A stretch of 52,657 nucleotides of DNA from Planctomyces sp. (GTDB lineage Bacteria > Planctomycetota > Planctomycetia > Planctomycetales > Planctomycetaceae), in assembly GCA_005778115.1 (NCBI GenBank), contig SXKJ01000364.1, positions 1 to 52,657 on the forward strand, given 5' to 3'. The translations under genes were made by a program, and so were the position numbers. The stretch's first letter is position 1. Every line of letters starts with the position of its first letter. The notes beneath the pieces are model-generated. The model was not told where the DNA came from. It saw nothing but the letters and a program-made list of their open reading frames with translations, and ran no database searches. Shown here piece by piece: positions 41,401 to 50,290 of this stretch.

Positions 41401-42985
41401 CAAGTGATGACTTCCTGGCCCGAACCCAGCACGGTGACGCCACCCAACTTGGCGACCTGTTCGCTGACGAACGACGCAAAGGACTGAGCTTGTTCGTGCA
41501 GCAGCTCTGAATGCGAGGTCGCCGAAGTGTACGAGAGGGAACTGTCCTCAGCCTCGTAATTGAAGATCGCGACCGTGACCAACCGCAATTCGGCATCGCG
41601 ACGGGTCCGACTGAGAGAGACCGCGCTCCCTTTCTGTTCGGACTCCGAGTCGAAACTCGCTGATTCCGAATCGAGATCGACGCGAAAGCTCATGGTTGGC
41701 GACAGGTCGCCGGCTCGGCCCAGAAATCGCGCCAGCTCTTCGGCAAAGTCCGCGGCGGAGGCGTGCCGTTCCGCCGGCGCTTTCGCGATGGCCTTCAGAC
41801 AAATCTCATCGATTTCGGCGGGAAGATCGCGACGCAAACTCGATGGCGGGGCGGGAGTGCGCGACACGATTTGTCCAAAGATCGAAGCAGCCGATCCTTC
41901 AAATGGCCGATGCCCCGTGACCATGACGTAAAGGATGATGCCCAACGCATACACGTCGGTCGCGGGGCCGATTTCGTGATGCCGCGCCTCGACTTGTTCC
42001 GGAGCCATGTACGCCGGGCTGCCGAAGACCGCTCCGGTTTGAGTCAGCTCGACCTCACCGGCGATCTGACGTCGGGCCAGTCCGAAGTCCATGATGATCG
42101 GCTCAAGATCACTGGTCAGCATGATGTTGGCCGGATTGAGATCGCGATGCACGATGCCCGACTCGTGAGCCTTCTGCACCGCCAGCGCGACCTTTTCAAC
42201 AGAGTGACCGCTTGCAACAGGGTCAGCCCACCCGCCTCTTTCAGCTTTTTGGAGAGCGGCTGCCCGTCGATGAAAGCCATCGTCAGAAAGTGCCACTGCT
42301 CGAATCGTCCTACGTCGTAGACCGGACACAGGTTCGCTTGTTGCACCGTCGCCATTGCCCATGCCTCGCGATAGAAGCGCTGCACGGATTCGACATCATC
42401 ATCGTCGCGGAAAAACGGAATCTTCAGCGCGACCTTGCGATCCAACTGCCCGTCGTGAGCGAGATACACCGCCCCCATGCCGCCCCGGCCCAGTTCCCGC
42501 TCGATTCGGTAGCGGCCGAACTGCTCAGGCACTTTGGTGGGATCACTAATGCGAGGCTGCTCCGCGGTTTCCGAGCGTTCTTGTTTGCCTCCCACCACCA
42601 GTGTCTGGCCCTCGCGAGCTGTTTCGGCTTTCGGCGCGGAACCGGAAGGGCCTACTGACGACGCAGATTTCTCAACCAGCTTCGAGATCAATTCCGAGTG
42701 TTCGGGAAATCGAGCCACGTACTCGGCGGGCGAAACGGAATCCCCCGCGTCGCGACGAACGCCGAACTCCACGAGCAACAATTCTGGCAGTAGCGCGGCT
42801 TGCAATTCGTCGGAAACAAACGGCAAGAAGTCTTCGATCCGCGGCTGCCGTCCCCCTTGCATCGACTTCAGAAACGCGTCCTTGGCGAAGTCGAGTCGCT
42901 GTCGATCAAGTGGGTTCAAAGAATCATTCCGTAGTGGCGATGTCATCGCGACTTCCATCGACGATCGTGAGTTAAGCGGCTGCAC
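38468..42985 (-). pseudogene. Giant kinase B, paralog of kinase A; two single-base frameshifts (near 42196 and 40067)
   Basis: ORFs 42116..42985, 39618..42362 and 38468..40141 together rebuild kinase-cyclase-like-AAA-TPR colinear with kinase A; HRDLNPANIML intact; frame changes at TLL|VEKVALAVQKAHESG and MAADREVI|QLAATIGREFSF. Confidence 0.87.
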
Positions 42986-43203
42986 GAAAACAAGTCATGA
43001 CGTGGGCGATAGTAATCACGAACTCGCTGGATTTCGCCTATGACGCCCCCTCATCACAGGAGTCGATCGGAGAAAAGGCCTTCTCCCGACAGGAAGAGCA
43101 ACAGGATGGGATGAACCGGACCACTCTCATAATGACCTAGCGGAACCGAGAGTGTCCTATTTCGGTCCGTTTGTGCTTAATCGCTTCGCCTCGAATTGTC
43201 GCC

Positions 43204-43257
43204 CTTCATTTTCCGCCAGCTCTTCCCGAATCCAAAATCGGCTGGCGAAAAATGAAG
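43204..43257. repeat. Inverted repeat downstream of the lipoxygenase gene
   Basis: CTTCATTTTCCGCCAGC ... GCTGGCGAAAAATGAAG. Confidence 0.8.
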
Positions 43258-43282
43258 TGTTAAAAAATGAAGTCAGAAGACA

Positions 43283-45070
43283 TCAAACGTTAATGCTCTG
43301 AGGAACGCCGCTGGGAGTGAGCGTCTCGTACGGCCGGCGCGTCAGATTGCGTTCGTTGATCTTCTGACCGATGTCTGCCAACCGTTTTTGAAACTGTTGC
43401 AGCGGAGCCGTCACACGCTGGTCGTGAAACTGCTGCCGGTGGTACTGGCCGAGTTCCGTGTAATGCATCGTCCCTAGCAGGTATCCCAAGTCCATCTGCA
43501 GATCGGCCATGTCGAGCGTCGGCAACATCGCCAGAAAATCGGCTTCGGTCGCGCCGGTCTTCAGGGTGGGAGCCGGGCGGTATCCGGCCAGCGGCATGTT
43601 GGGCGTGTAGCTCATGCAGTCGTACTGCGGGAAGTTGACCGCCGCATGCTGCACGCTGCACGTGTAGACTACGAAGGTCACGACCTCAATCAAATCTTCG
43701 ATCCGTTGGATCGCGCCGTTGTTGGGCAGCCCCTTGATCCTCCCGCCGTTGTCGGCCGCCAGTTCGCGACCCCAGGCTTGCAGCTCCGGATCTCGCTGAA
43801 GTTCCGCGTCGTTCAGATAGTACAGCCGCAAGTACGCGCTGACCCATTCGTGAATCGCGTCCCAATACAGCAGCGTATCGTCCCGATACGGGTAAATCGG
43901 AAATGCCTCGCGGTCGTCCACTCCCCGTTGAGCGAACGTCAGCGGCAGCAGATCGTTCATCACGCGAGTGCTTTGCACGCCGTTCACGCACACTTTTCGG
44001 GAGGTGTTGATCGTGCCCCCCATGAGCTTATCGACCCCTCCCTTGTCGGCGATCAGATGCTTCCAGGCGGCGCTGTTGATGGCCAGCGTCCCTTCAAAGT
44101 GCGGCCAAAGGAGCAGAGCCAAAGGATGACTATCGTGAAGCTGCCGGTAGGACGAGATGACGAACGCCTCCATCGTCAGATGCGTGCGGCCCAGATGCGT
44201 CGACGCCTCGTGGATGTTACCGTCGGCAGTCTCGACGATCGTCTTGGCAATCAGCCAGTTGTAGCCATCGTTGGGCGTGAAGATCGGATTATCCGCCGCC
44301 GGCTTCTGTTTGCATTGAATCGCGACCGGCAGCAGTTCTTTCTTGGCACCCGTGATCACGAACAACGCCAGCGGCGCGTAAAGGTACTTTTGCCCGTTCG
44401 AGTACGTGCCGAGTTCGGCCCCGTCCAACGGCGCATAATCGGCCAGATACAGCCGGCCTTCGGCGAGCGCCGCGTTCAAGGAATCCCCCGGCGCACCGAT
44501 CCGAAACATCTCGTTCGTGATCTTCATCCGTTCGTCGAGAGTTTTCAGTCGCTTAAGCATCACTGGATTCGGGCCGGCAGTGCGCATGGAGGCGAAGACG
44601 CGGTCGTCCATGAAGTCTTTGGCGATCGGCGGCAGACCAAAGGCACGAAACAGATCGGCGTATTCTTGCAGCGACTTCGCGTGATTCGCTGGCGCACCGA
44701 ATCTGCCATCAAAATGCAGCGCTTCGGAGATGTGATGTGTGAGCGTGAGAACCGAGGCTTCACCGATCTCTATCAGCTCGCGAATCACCTTGTGCTTGTC
44801 AGCATGGTTCTGGGCGGTACGCGTTCCCAATTCCAATTCCGCGCGATTCTCCAACGCATCGATCACTCGCTTACCAACGATTCCCATCCACTCGAAGCTG
44901 AACTGATCGGTAATTGGGAGATGCTTCAAGACCGCCAGCGGCGACACATGCGAGTAGTCGTACTTGTACGATCGCTAATCCCAGAGAATGCGAACCTTCC
45001 GCGTGAGACGTCTCAGCATGGAGGCTTGCTGAGGCAAGCAGGGGGCGGGCTGAGGCAGAAAGGCGGTCAT
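43283..45070 (-). pseudogene. Lipoxygenase with an in-frame TAG at 44975-44977 (codon 32)
   Basis: AGGAG-AAATT-ATG; MTAFLPQPAPCLPQQASMLRRLTRKVRILWD*RSYKYDYSHVSPLAVLKHLP...HLGRTHLTMEAF...SVQHAAVNF; ends GVPQSINV. Confidence 0.88.
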
Positions 45071-45285
45071 AATTTCTCCTGATCGGTGCAAGTGCGAGTT
45101 GGGGAATCGTCGAATGAAGGCAGCACAACAACAGTCAACAGACTAACGATGAGAATTTCCAGGTTCAGGCTTTGCCGCCAACTCTTCCTGAGTTTTCTGA
45201 GAGATTCTTAGCCGGCAGTGAAACAGGGAATTCGCGTCTGGAGAGTTTTTTTTTGGCGGAAACCATCGGGAACGATTCGCAAAAC

Positions 45286-45933
45286 TCACGGCTTCGATTT
45301 CTGAAGTCGATTTCGCGCCGCCTCCCAAACGATGGGAAGCACCGACACGACCACGATGCCGATCACGACCAGCGAGAAGCGTTCCTTCACCCACGGAATG
45401 TTTCCGAAGAGCACGCCCGCGATCGTACACGCCAGCACCCACGCGCAGCCGCCGACGATGTTGTAAAAGCCAAACTGCCGATAACTCATTCGTCCGATCC
45501 CCGCCACGAACGGCGCGAACGTGCGCACGAACGGCGCGAACCGAGCGATCACAATCGTCTTGTTTCCGTACCGCTCAAAGTACGCATGGGTCTGGTCGAG
45601 ATGCTCTTTCCGAATCCACGGCAGGCGTTGTGTGGCCAAGAACCGCTCGCCGAACTTGGCTCCCAGCAGATAGTTCACCGCGTCCCCCAGCACGGCCGCG
45701 ACAATCAGCGAGACCAGCACCACCACGAGCGACAGCTTGCCGGTCGCCGCCAACGCTCCGGCCGCGAACAGCAGCGAATCACCGGGCAGAAACGGCGTCA
45801 CCACCAAGCCGGTTTCGCAAAAGACGATCACAAACAGAAAGACGTAGGTCCAAGGCCCTGCCCAATCCAGCATCTCGCTGAGATGCCGGTCAAAACGGAG
45901 CAGAAACTCCAGCAACTGTTTGATCAATTCCAT
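45286..45933 (-). CDS. DedA family membrane protein
   Basis: FVIVFCETGLVVTPFLPGDSLLFAAGALAA...RFAPFVRTFAPFVAGIGRMSYRQFGFYNIVGG. Confidence 0.95.
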   Translation of the reverse strand: MELIKQLLEFLLRFDRHLSEMLDWAGPWTYVFLFVIVFCETGLVVTPFLPGDSLLFAAGALAATGKLSLVVVLVSLIVAAVLGDAVNYLLGAKFGERFLATQRLPWIRKEHLDQTHAYFERYGNKTIVIARFAPFVRTFAPFVAGIGRMSYRQFGFYNIVGGCAWVLACTIAGVLFGNIPWVKERFSLVVIGIVVVSVLPIVWEAARNRLQKSKP

Positions 45934-46016
45934 CGGGCTTCCAAGTATCGCGGAGTGTTTCGATCGCGGCGATTGGTAGCCCACAAGCGTTCGCAAGAAC
46001 AAGACCGCCTTCATTC

Positions 46017-46068
46017 CTCTGGCCCCATTCGTCGGCCGAAAGGATTTGGCAGGCGAATGGGGCCAGAG
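46017..46068. repeat. Inverted repeat upstream of dedA
   Basis: CTCTGGCCCCATTCG ... CGAATGGGGCCAGAG. Confidence 0.85.
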
Positions 46069-46087
46069 AAATGACTGCGGGAGGCGA

Positions 46088-47131
46088 TCAAGTAGCACTC
46101 GGCGAAGCGGGTGGCGTGGCCGGATTCGCGGAGGACGTAGTCTCGATCATGGGCGTAACAGAGATGAAGTCGGGAACGGATGGAAGCGATTCGGAGCGAG
46201 CTTCCGAAGTCGAACTTGCCATCCAATTATCGGGCAACCGTTCGGGGGCGTCCACGTTAGCACCAGCGGGGACCGGGCGCAAGCGACGCAACATCCGCAG
46301 GCTGAGCCAGCCGAGGAAGGTCAACAAAAAGACGCCGCCGATCAACATCAGAAACGCAACTTCCCAGCCGCCGTTTTGCGCGGCGTTCGCGTTGCGAACA
46401 GGCGGCCTAGCTCGGCCGACCAGGAGCGGTGCGTTCTTCTTCTTATCCTCGAAGGAGCGATAGCTCATCCATTTCACAAAGTAGCCAACGAAGATGATAT
46501 CCCCCTCCACATCGGTGCCGATCGGCACTCCGGGGGGCTTTTCCGGCAAGACGACGATGATGGGAAACGACAGCGAGTTGTCGGTGAAGCCATACGCTTC
46601 ATAAACCTTTTTGAGCCCCAGCGGATTCTCTTTCGTGTCGTAGGCGATCACTCGGCGAACATGCAGCTTCAGACGCATGGGCTGGCCGCGGTACAGGTCC
46701 GGCTCTTCCCACAGGCGTGAGTACGGGATGTCGCGGAGTGCTCCCTTTTCCAACTCCGCGAACGGGCGAGTACGACTCCAACCGAGTAGTCGCCAGTAGG
46801 CGGGCATCTCATGCGGCAGCAACGGTTGGCGATCCTGGATCGACTTCAAGTTGGACCGCAGCTTGGCGAGTTCATCCGGATCGGTTTCATTGGGTCCGGG
46901 GACGATTTCTTCCTGAGCATTTGCGGTCGTCCCCGGCGACTTTGCTTTCTCGACCGGCCGCGATTGATCGTCGTCTGCATCAGCACGGCTTTCGTTCGTC
47001 ATCCAGCGCCAGAACTGCGGTTCCTTCACGCGCTGATAAAGCATGGCGAGCACCGCCATCGCCATCAGCATCGACAGAATTCGGGACGAAGAGAAGGTAT
47101 GACCGAACGGGCGGGCCAGGCGACGTCGCAT
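46088..47131 (-). CDS. Uncharacterised membrane protein, N-terminal TM and C-terminal TM
   Basis: ORF with TM segments; central AYWRLLGWSRTRPFAELEKGALRDIPYSRLWEEPDLYRGQPMRLKLHVRRVIAYD resembles the 49135-50067 product. Confidence 0.75.
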   Translation of the reverse strand: MRRRLARPFGHTFSSSRILSMLMAMAVLAMLYQRVKEPQFWRWMTNESRADADDDQSRPVEKAKSPGTTANAQEEIVPGPNETDPDELAKLRSNLKSIQDRQPLLPHEMPAYWRLLGWSRTRPFAELEKGALRDIPYSRLWEEPDLYRGQPMRLKLHVRRVIAYDTKENPLGLKKVYEAYGFTDNSLSFPIIVVLPEKPPGVPIGTDVEGDIIFVGYFVKWMSYRSFEDKKKNAPLLVGRARPPVRNANAAQNGGWEVAFLMLIGGVFLLTFLGWLSLRMLRRLRPVPAGANVDAPERLPDNWMASSTSEARSESLPSVPDFISVTPMIETTSSANPATPPASPSAT

Positions 47132-47143
47132 GAGTGATCTCCT

Positions 47144-47662
47144 CTAACGCGGCCGCATTTCCACGAAGCTCACTTTGCCCAGCGATGTGCCGTCGGGCAA
47201 CTTCTGTTGAGCGCAGACATCGACCAGCTTCAAGAGTTCTTCGTAGCGCAGGTCGCGATCCACTTCGATTTGGATGCGGTCGTAAATCGCATTGCCGCGT
47301 GCGAACAGCGGCTGGAGCCGGCGGTCGATGCCCGCCAGAGTTCCCGGAGTCAGCCGGCCGGACGAGAGGATCGCGCTCTCTAAGCGGACTTGGGCCACTT
47401 CGCCGGTTTCCGTCGCGGTGACAAACAGATGCAGCGCGTGCAGCGGAGCGATTCCGCCCCCTTCCTTGCCGGCGATCACCTCGGTAGCGACGTTCGTCAG
47501 CGGCACCGGAGGAGGCATGTTCAATGACAGGTGTCCTTCGACGGGAGCCGGTCGGAACGTCAGGATGAAAAACGAAAGAAGCTGAAACGCCATGTCGAGC
47601 ATGGCGGTGACATTCAGTTTGACCGCACTTTTGTTCTTGCGGCGGTGACGACGGCGGCTCAT
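47144..47662 (-). CDS. ExbD/TolR family biopolymer transport protein
   Basis: KLNVTAMLDMAFQLLSFFILTFRP. Confidence 0.88.
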   Translation of the reverse strand: MSRRRHRRKNKSAVKLNVTAMLDMAFQLLSFFILTFRPAPVEGHLSLNMPPPVPLTNVATEVIAGKEGGGIAPLHALHLFVTATETGEVAQVRLESAILSSGRLTPGTLAGIDRRLQPLFARGNAIYDRIQIEVDRDLRYEELLKLVDVCAQQKLPDGTSLGKVSFVEMRPR

Positions 47663-47663
47663 G

Positions 47664-48110
47664 TTATTCCTTGCCAGTCATCGCGCTCAACGAGAACTGT
47701 TGATAGCCGTTCTCTTGGCAGAGCTGGATGATGCGGTTGACCAAATGAAACTTCGTCGCTTTGTCGGAACGCATGACGACAGGCACCGGTAACTCACCCG
47801 TGGTGGGTTGTCCCGCGGCTTTTAACTGGGCCTTCAGTTCGGCCGCTTCGCGGGCGATGTGTTTCTCCGGATCGACCACGGCTCCGTAGACCTTGATGTG
47901 GCCATCCTGGTCGATGTTCAAGACCAGTGGTTCGAACTCCCCCTTCCATTCCAACGGCCGAGCGGAACCGAGCACCGGCAGTTGCAGTGTTTGATCCAAA
48001 GCCGCTCCCTTGAAGTTGATCACCAGCATGAAAAAGGTGACCAACTGAAACACCATGTCGAGCATGGGAGTCAGGTCGGGTTCCGCCCCTTCGGATGAAC
48101 CGTGTGACAT
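47664..48110 (-). CDS. ExbD/TolR family biopolymer transport protein
   Basis: EPDLTPMLDMVFQLVTFFMLVINF. Confidence 0.9.
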   Translation of the reverse strand: MSHGSSEGAEPDLTPMLDMVFQLVTFFMLVINFKGAALDQTLQLPVLGSARPLEWKGEFEPLVLNIDQDGHIKVYGAVVDPEKHIAREAAELKAQLKAAGQPTTGELPVPVVMRSDKATKFHLVNRIIQLCQENGYQQFSLSAMTGKE

Positions 48111-48173
48111 TGAAGTTCTCTCTGCGATTCCGTCTTTGCCCCGCACCAAGGAAGCTGACGCGTTGGGTTAGGA

Positions 48174-49022
48174 TTACGCCTGCGGTGGAGTCGCTGAGCG
48201 AGTCTGAGCCATGGCGTGCATCTTGCGAATCAGTTCGTCCGACATGTTCTGCACATCCACCGTCAGCGTGGCGACGCGATCTTTGAACAACGCGAACAGA
48301 AAAATGGCCGGGACCGAGATAAACACTCCCTCGAATGTCAGCACGAGAGCTTCCGAAATGTTGCCGGCCACCTGGCTCGCCTTCAATTGCGTGCCTGAGA
48401 GTGCGATCGCGCTAAAGGCTCCGATCATCCCTTTGAGCGTCCCCAGCAAGCCGATCATCGGGCCCAGCGAGCCAATGACCGCCAGCAAGCTGATCCGTTT
48501 CTCCATGTGAACCGTGATCGCTTCGCCGGTCCGATCCATCGCCTCACGAGCTTCACCCAGTCCCGACGACATCGCCGTCATCCCCGCGACCATCAGTTGT
48601 CCTAACGCCGAATCGCTCTTCTTCGACGCCTGATAAACGCCGTTGAAATCTCGCTTCGCCACCAGTCCTTCAATCTGTTCGACCAAGTCGGGGGGTGAAA
48701 CAATCTCTGGCTTGAACTCCAGAAACAGCGTCACGACGCGATGCACGAAGAAAATCGAAATGACAAGGATGATCGCTCCGATGAGTCCGGAGGTCTCGAT
48801 GAGCCACATCAGCATCGACTGGCTTTCGGCCTCCCCTTCTGGCTTGGCGGCGTCACCTTCCGCTGCCCCTTCATCGGCTTTCGCGGCCGGTGGGTCCGCT
48901 CCCTCCATCGCGGGTTCTTCTTCCTGTGAGAACACTGTACCCGCCGCTGAAAAAACTCCGATCAGCAGCAGCCATTTGGCCCACCAGGCCACTCGCCCGA
49001 ACCCATTCGACAGCATGAGCAA
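48174..49022 (-). CDS. MotA/TolQ/ExbB proton channel family protein
   Basis: ISLLAVIGSLGPMIGLLGTLKGMIGAFSAIALSGTQLKASQVAGNISEALVLTFEGVFISVPAIFLFALFKDRV. Confidence 0.95.
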   Translation of the reverse strand: MLMLSNGFGRVAWWAKWLLLIGVFSAAGTVFSQEEEPAMEGADPPAAKADEGAAEGDAAKPEGEAESQSMLMWLIETSGLIGAIILVISIFFVHRVVTLFLEFKPEIVSPPDLVEQIEGLVAKRDFNGVYQASKKSDSALGQLMVAGMTAMSSGLGEAREAMDRTGEAITVHMEKRISLLAVIGSLGPMIGLLGTLKGMIGAFSAIALSGTQLKASQVAGNISEALVLTFEGVFISVPAIFLFALFKDRVATLTVDVQNMSDELIRKMHAMAQTRSATPPQA

Positions 49023-49134
49023 ACTCCGTGTTGAGGAATCTCGCGAAAAGTGGCGGGTATCGTGACGACGGGGCTCTCGATTTTCAAACGGGCGAGTGAC
49101 CCGCGTTTTGGCGAAGCGTGGCTACAATCGGGCC

Positions 49135-50067
49135 ATGCGTTTTGGAACTTCCGACCGCCCGCCGCTCGCGCCGAATTGGAGATTGATTCTCTGGGGGACG
49201 ATGCTCGCACCTTCGCTGCTGATCCTCTCGTGGTCGTTGAAGCAGCCTCGGCAACCGAAGCGAGATCCGGTGCTGGCCGGCCGGACTCCCGACGAAGCGC
49301 GGCGGCTCAAGCATTTGCTGAACGAACCGCACGAAACTGATTCCACACCGCTGCGAGACGACACCGTCCGTGTCGTTGGCGAGTCGAGTTCGTCAGCGAC
49401 TCCGATCGACAAGTCGCTGCTGGCGTCCATCACCGACAACACGTTTGGCGTCACGGCGGCGGAGAAAGTTGCCTACGACACATTCTTGGCAAAAGTCCGC
49501 GACGTGCCGCTCACCGAACTCGAACGAATCGCGCAGTCCGACGTGCCGTTCGCAGTGCTGATGCTCGAAGCCAATCGCTATCGCGGCGAGGTGCTGACTG
49601 TCGTCGGAGAGATTCGCCGGTGCCAACCGATTCCCGCAGCGTCTGAGGAACCGCCGACGTCGGAAGCATGGCTCTTCACAGCCGATTCCGGACTCAATCC
49701 GTATCGCGTGGTGCTCACCGACTTGCCGGCTGGCGTTCCCCACGGAGACGACCTGAAACTGCCACTCCGCGTTCGTGTCACGGGATACTTCTTCAAACGG
49801 TACAGCTACGCGACGGCGAATGACTTTCACACCGCCCCGTTGCTGTTGGCGAAAACATTGACCGTGTTGTCTCAACCCAAGTCACCCGCACCTCGACCTG
49901 CCGGGTACAGCGGTTCGCTGACGTACTTGGCGATCGGGATTCTGGTGACGCTTCTTGTCGTCGGCGCGACGGTGGAATTGATCGTCCGCAAACGTTTGCG
50001 CCGTCGCGACGTCGTCTCTTCAGAGGCAACCGAAACGCCTGACTTCACCTGGCTGGATCATTCGTAA
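49135..50067 (+). CDS. Uncharacterised membrane protein, divergently transcribed from exbB
   Basis: N-terminal and C-terminal TM; YRGEVLTVVGEIRRCQPI...LRVRVTGYFFKRYSYATANDFHTAPLLLAKTL. Confidence 0.75.
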   Translation: MRFGTSDRPPLAPNWRLILWGTMLAPSLLILSWSLKQPRQPKRDPVLAGRTPDEARRLKHLLNEPHETDSTPLRDDTVRVVGESSSSATPIDKSLLASITDNTFGVTAAEKVAYDTFLAKVRDVPLTELERIAQSDVPFAVLMLEANRYRGEVLTVVGEIRRCQPIPAASEEPPTSEAWLFTADSGLNPYRVVLTDLPAGVPHGDDLKLPLRVRVTGYFFKRYSYATANDFHTAPLLLAKTLTVLSQPKSPAPRPAGYSGSLTYLAIGILVTLLVVGATVELIVRKRLRRRDVVSSEATETPDFTWLDHS

Positions 50068-50075
50068 GACATTCA

Positions 50076-50290
50076 GGCGAGCGGGGCGGCGTCAGCCCTC
50101 TGGTTCTGCGGTAGAGGCACCGGGGGGCTGACGCCGTTAAGGATTTCTGTAGCCGAATTCGTCAGAATTCGGAGTCTTCGAGCGACTCAGCCGAAGTCTG
50201 ACGACTTCGGCTACGCCTAAATCGCCATGTTTCACAGTATCCAAAATCCTTAACGGCGTTGCACAGGGGGGCTGACGCCGCCCCGCTCGA
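50076..50290. repeat. Triple-nested palindromic element between the membrane protein gene and bioA
   Basis: Outer GCGAGCGGGGCGGCGTCAGCC/GGCTGACGCCGCCCCGCTCG; middle GCCGTTAAGGATTT/AAATCCTTAACGGC; inner GTAGCCGAATTCGTCAGAATTCGG/CCGAAGTCTGACGACTTCGGCTAC. Confidence 0.9.

Noticed and set aside
25551-44977. Genome-wide stop-codon reassignment (TAG or TGA as sense)
   Set aside because: TAG and TGA also serve as normal terminators of intact genes here (for example 1909-1911 TAG, PKS TGA at 23788-23790), and frameshifts occur alongside.
43646-45082. 478-aa plus-strand ORF
   Set aside because: Antisense to the lipoxygenase; no recognisable motifs.
1908-50290. CRISPR array
   Set aside because: Repeats are dispersed palindromes of several families, not regularly spaced direct repeats with unique spacers; no cas genes seen.
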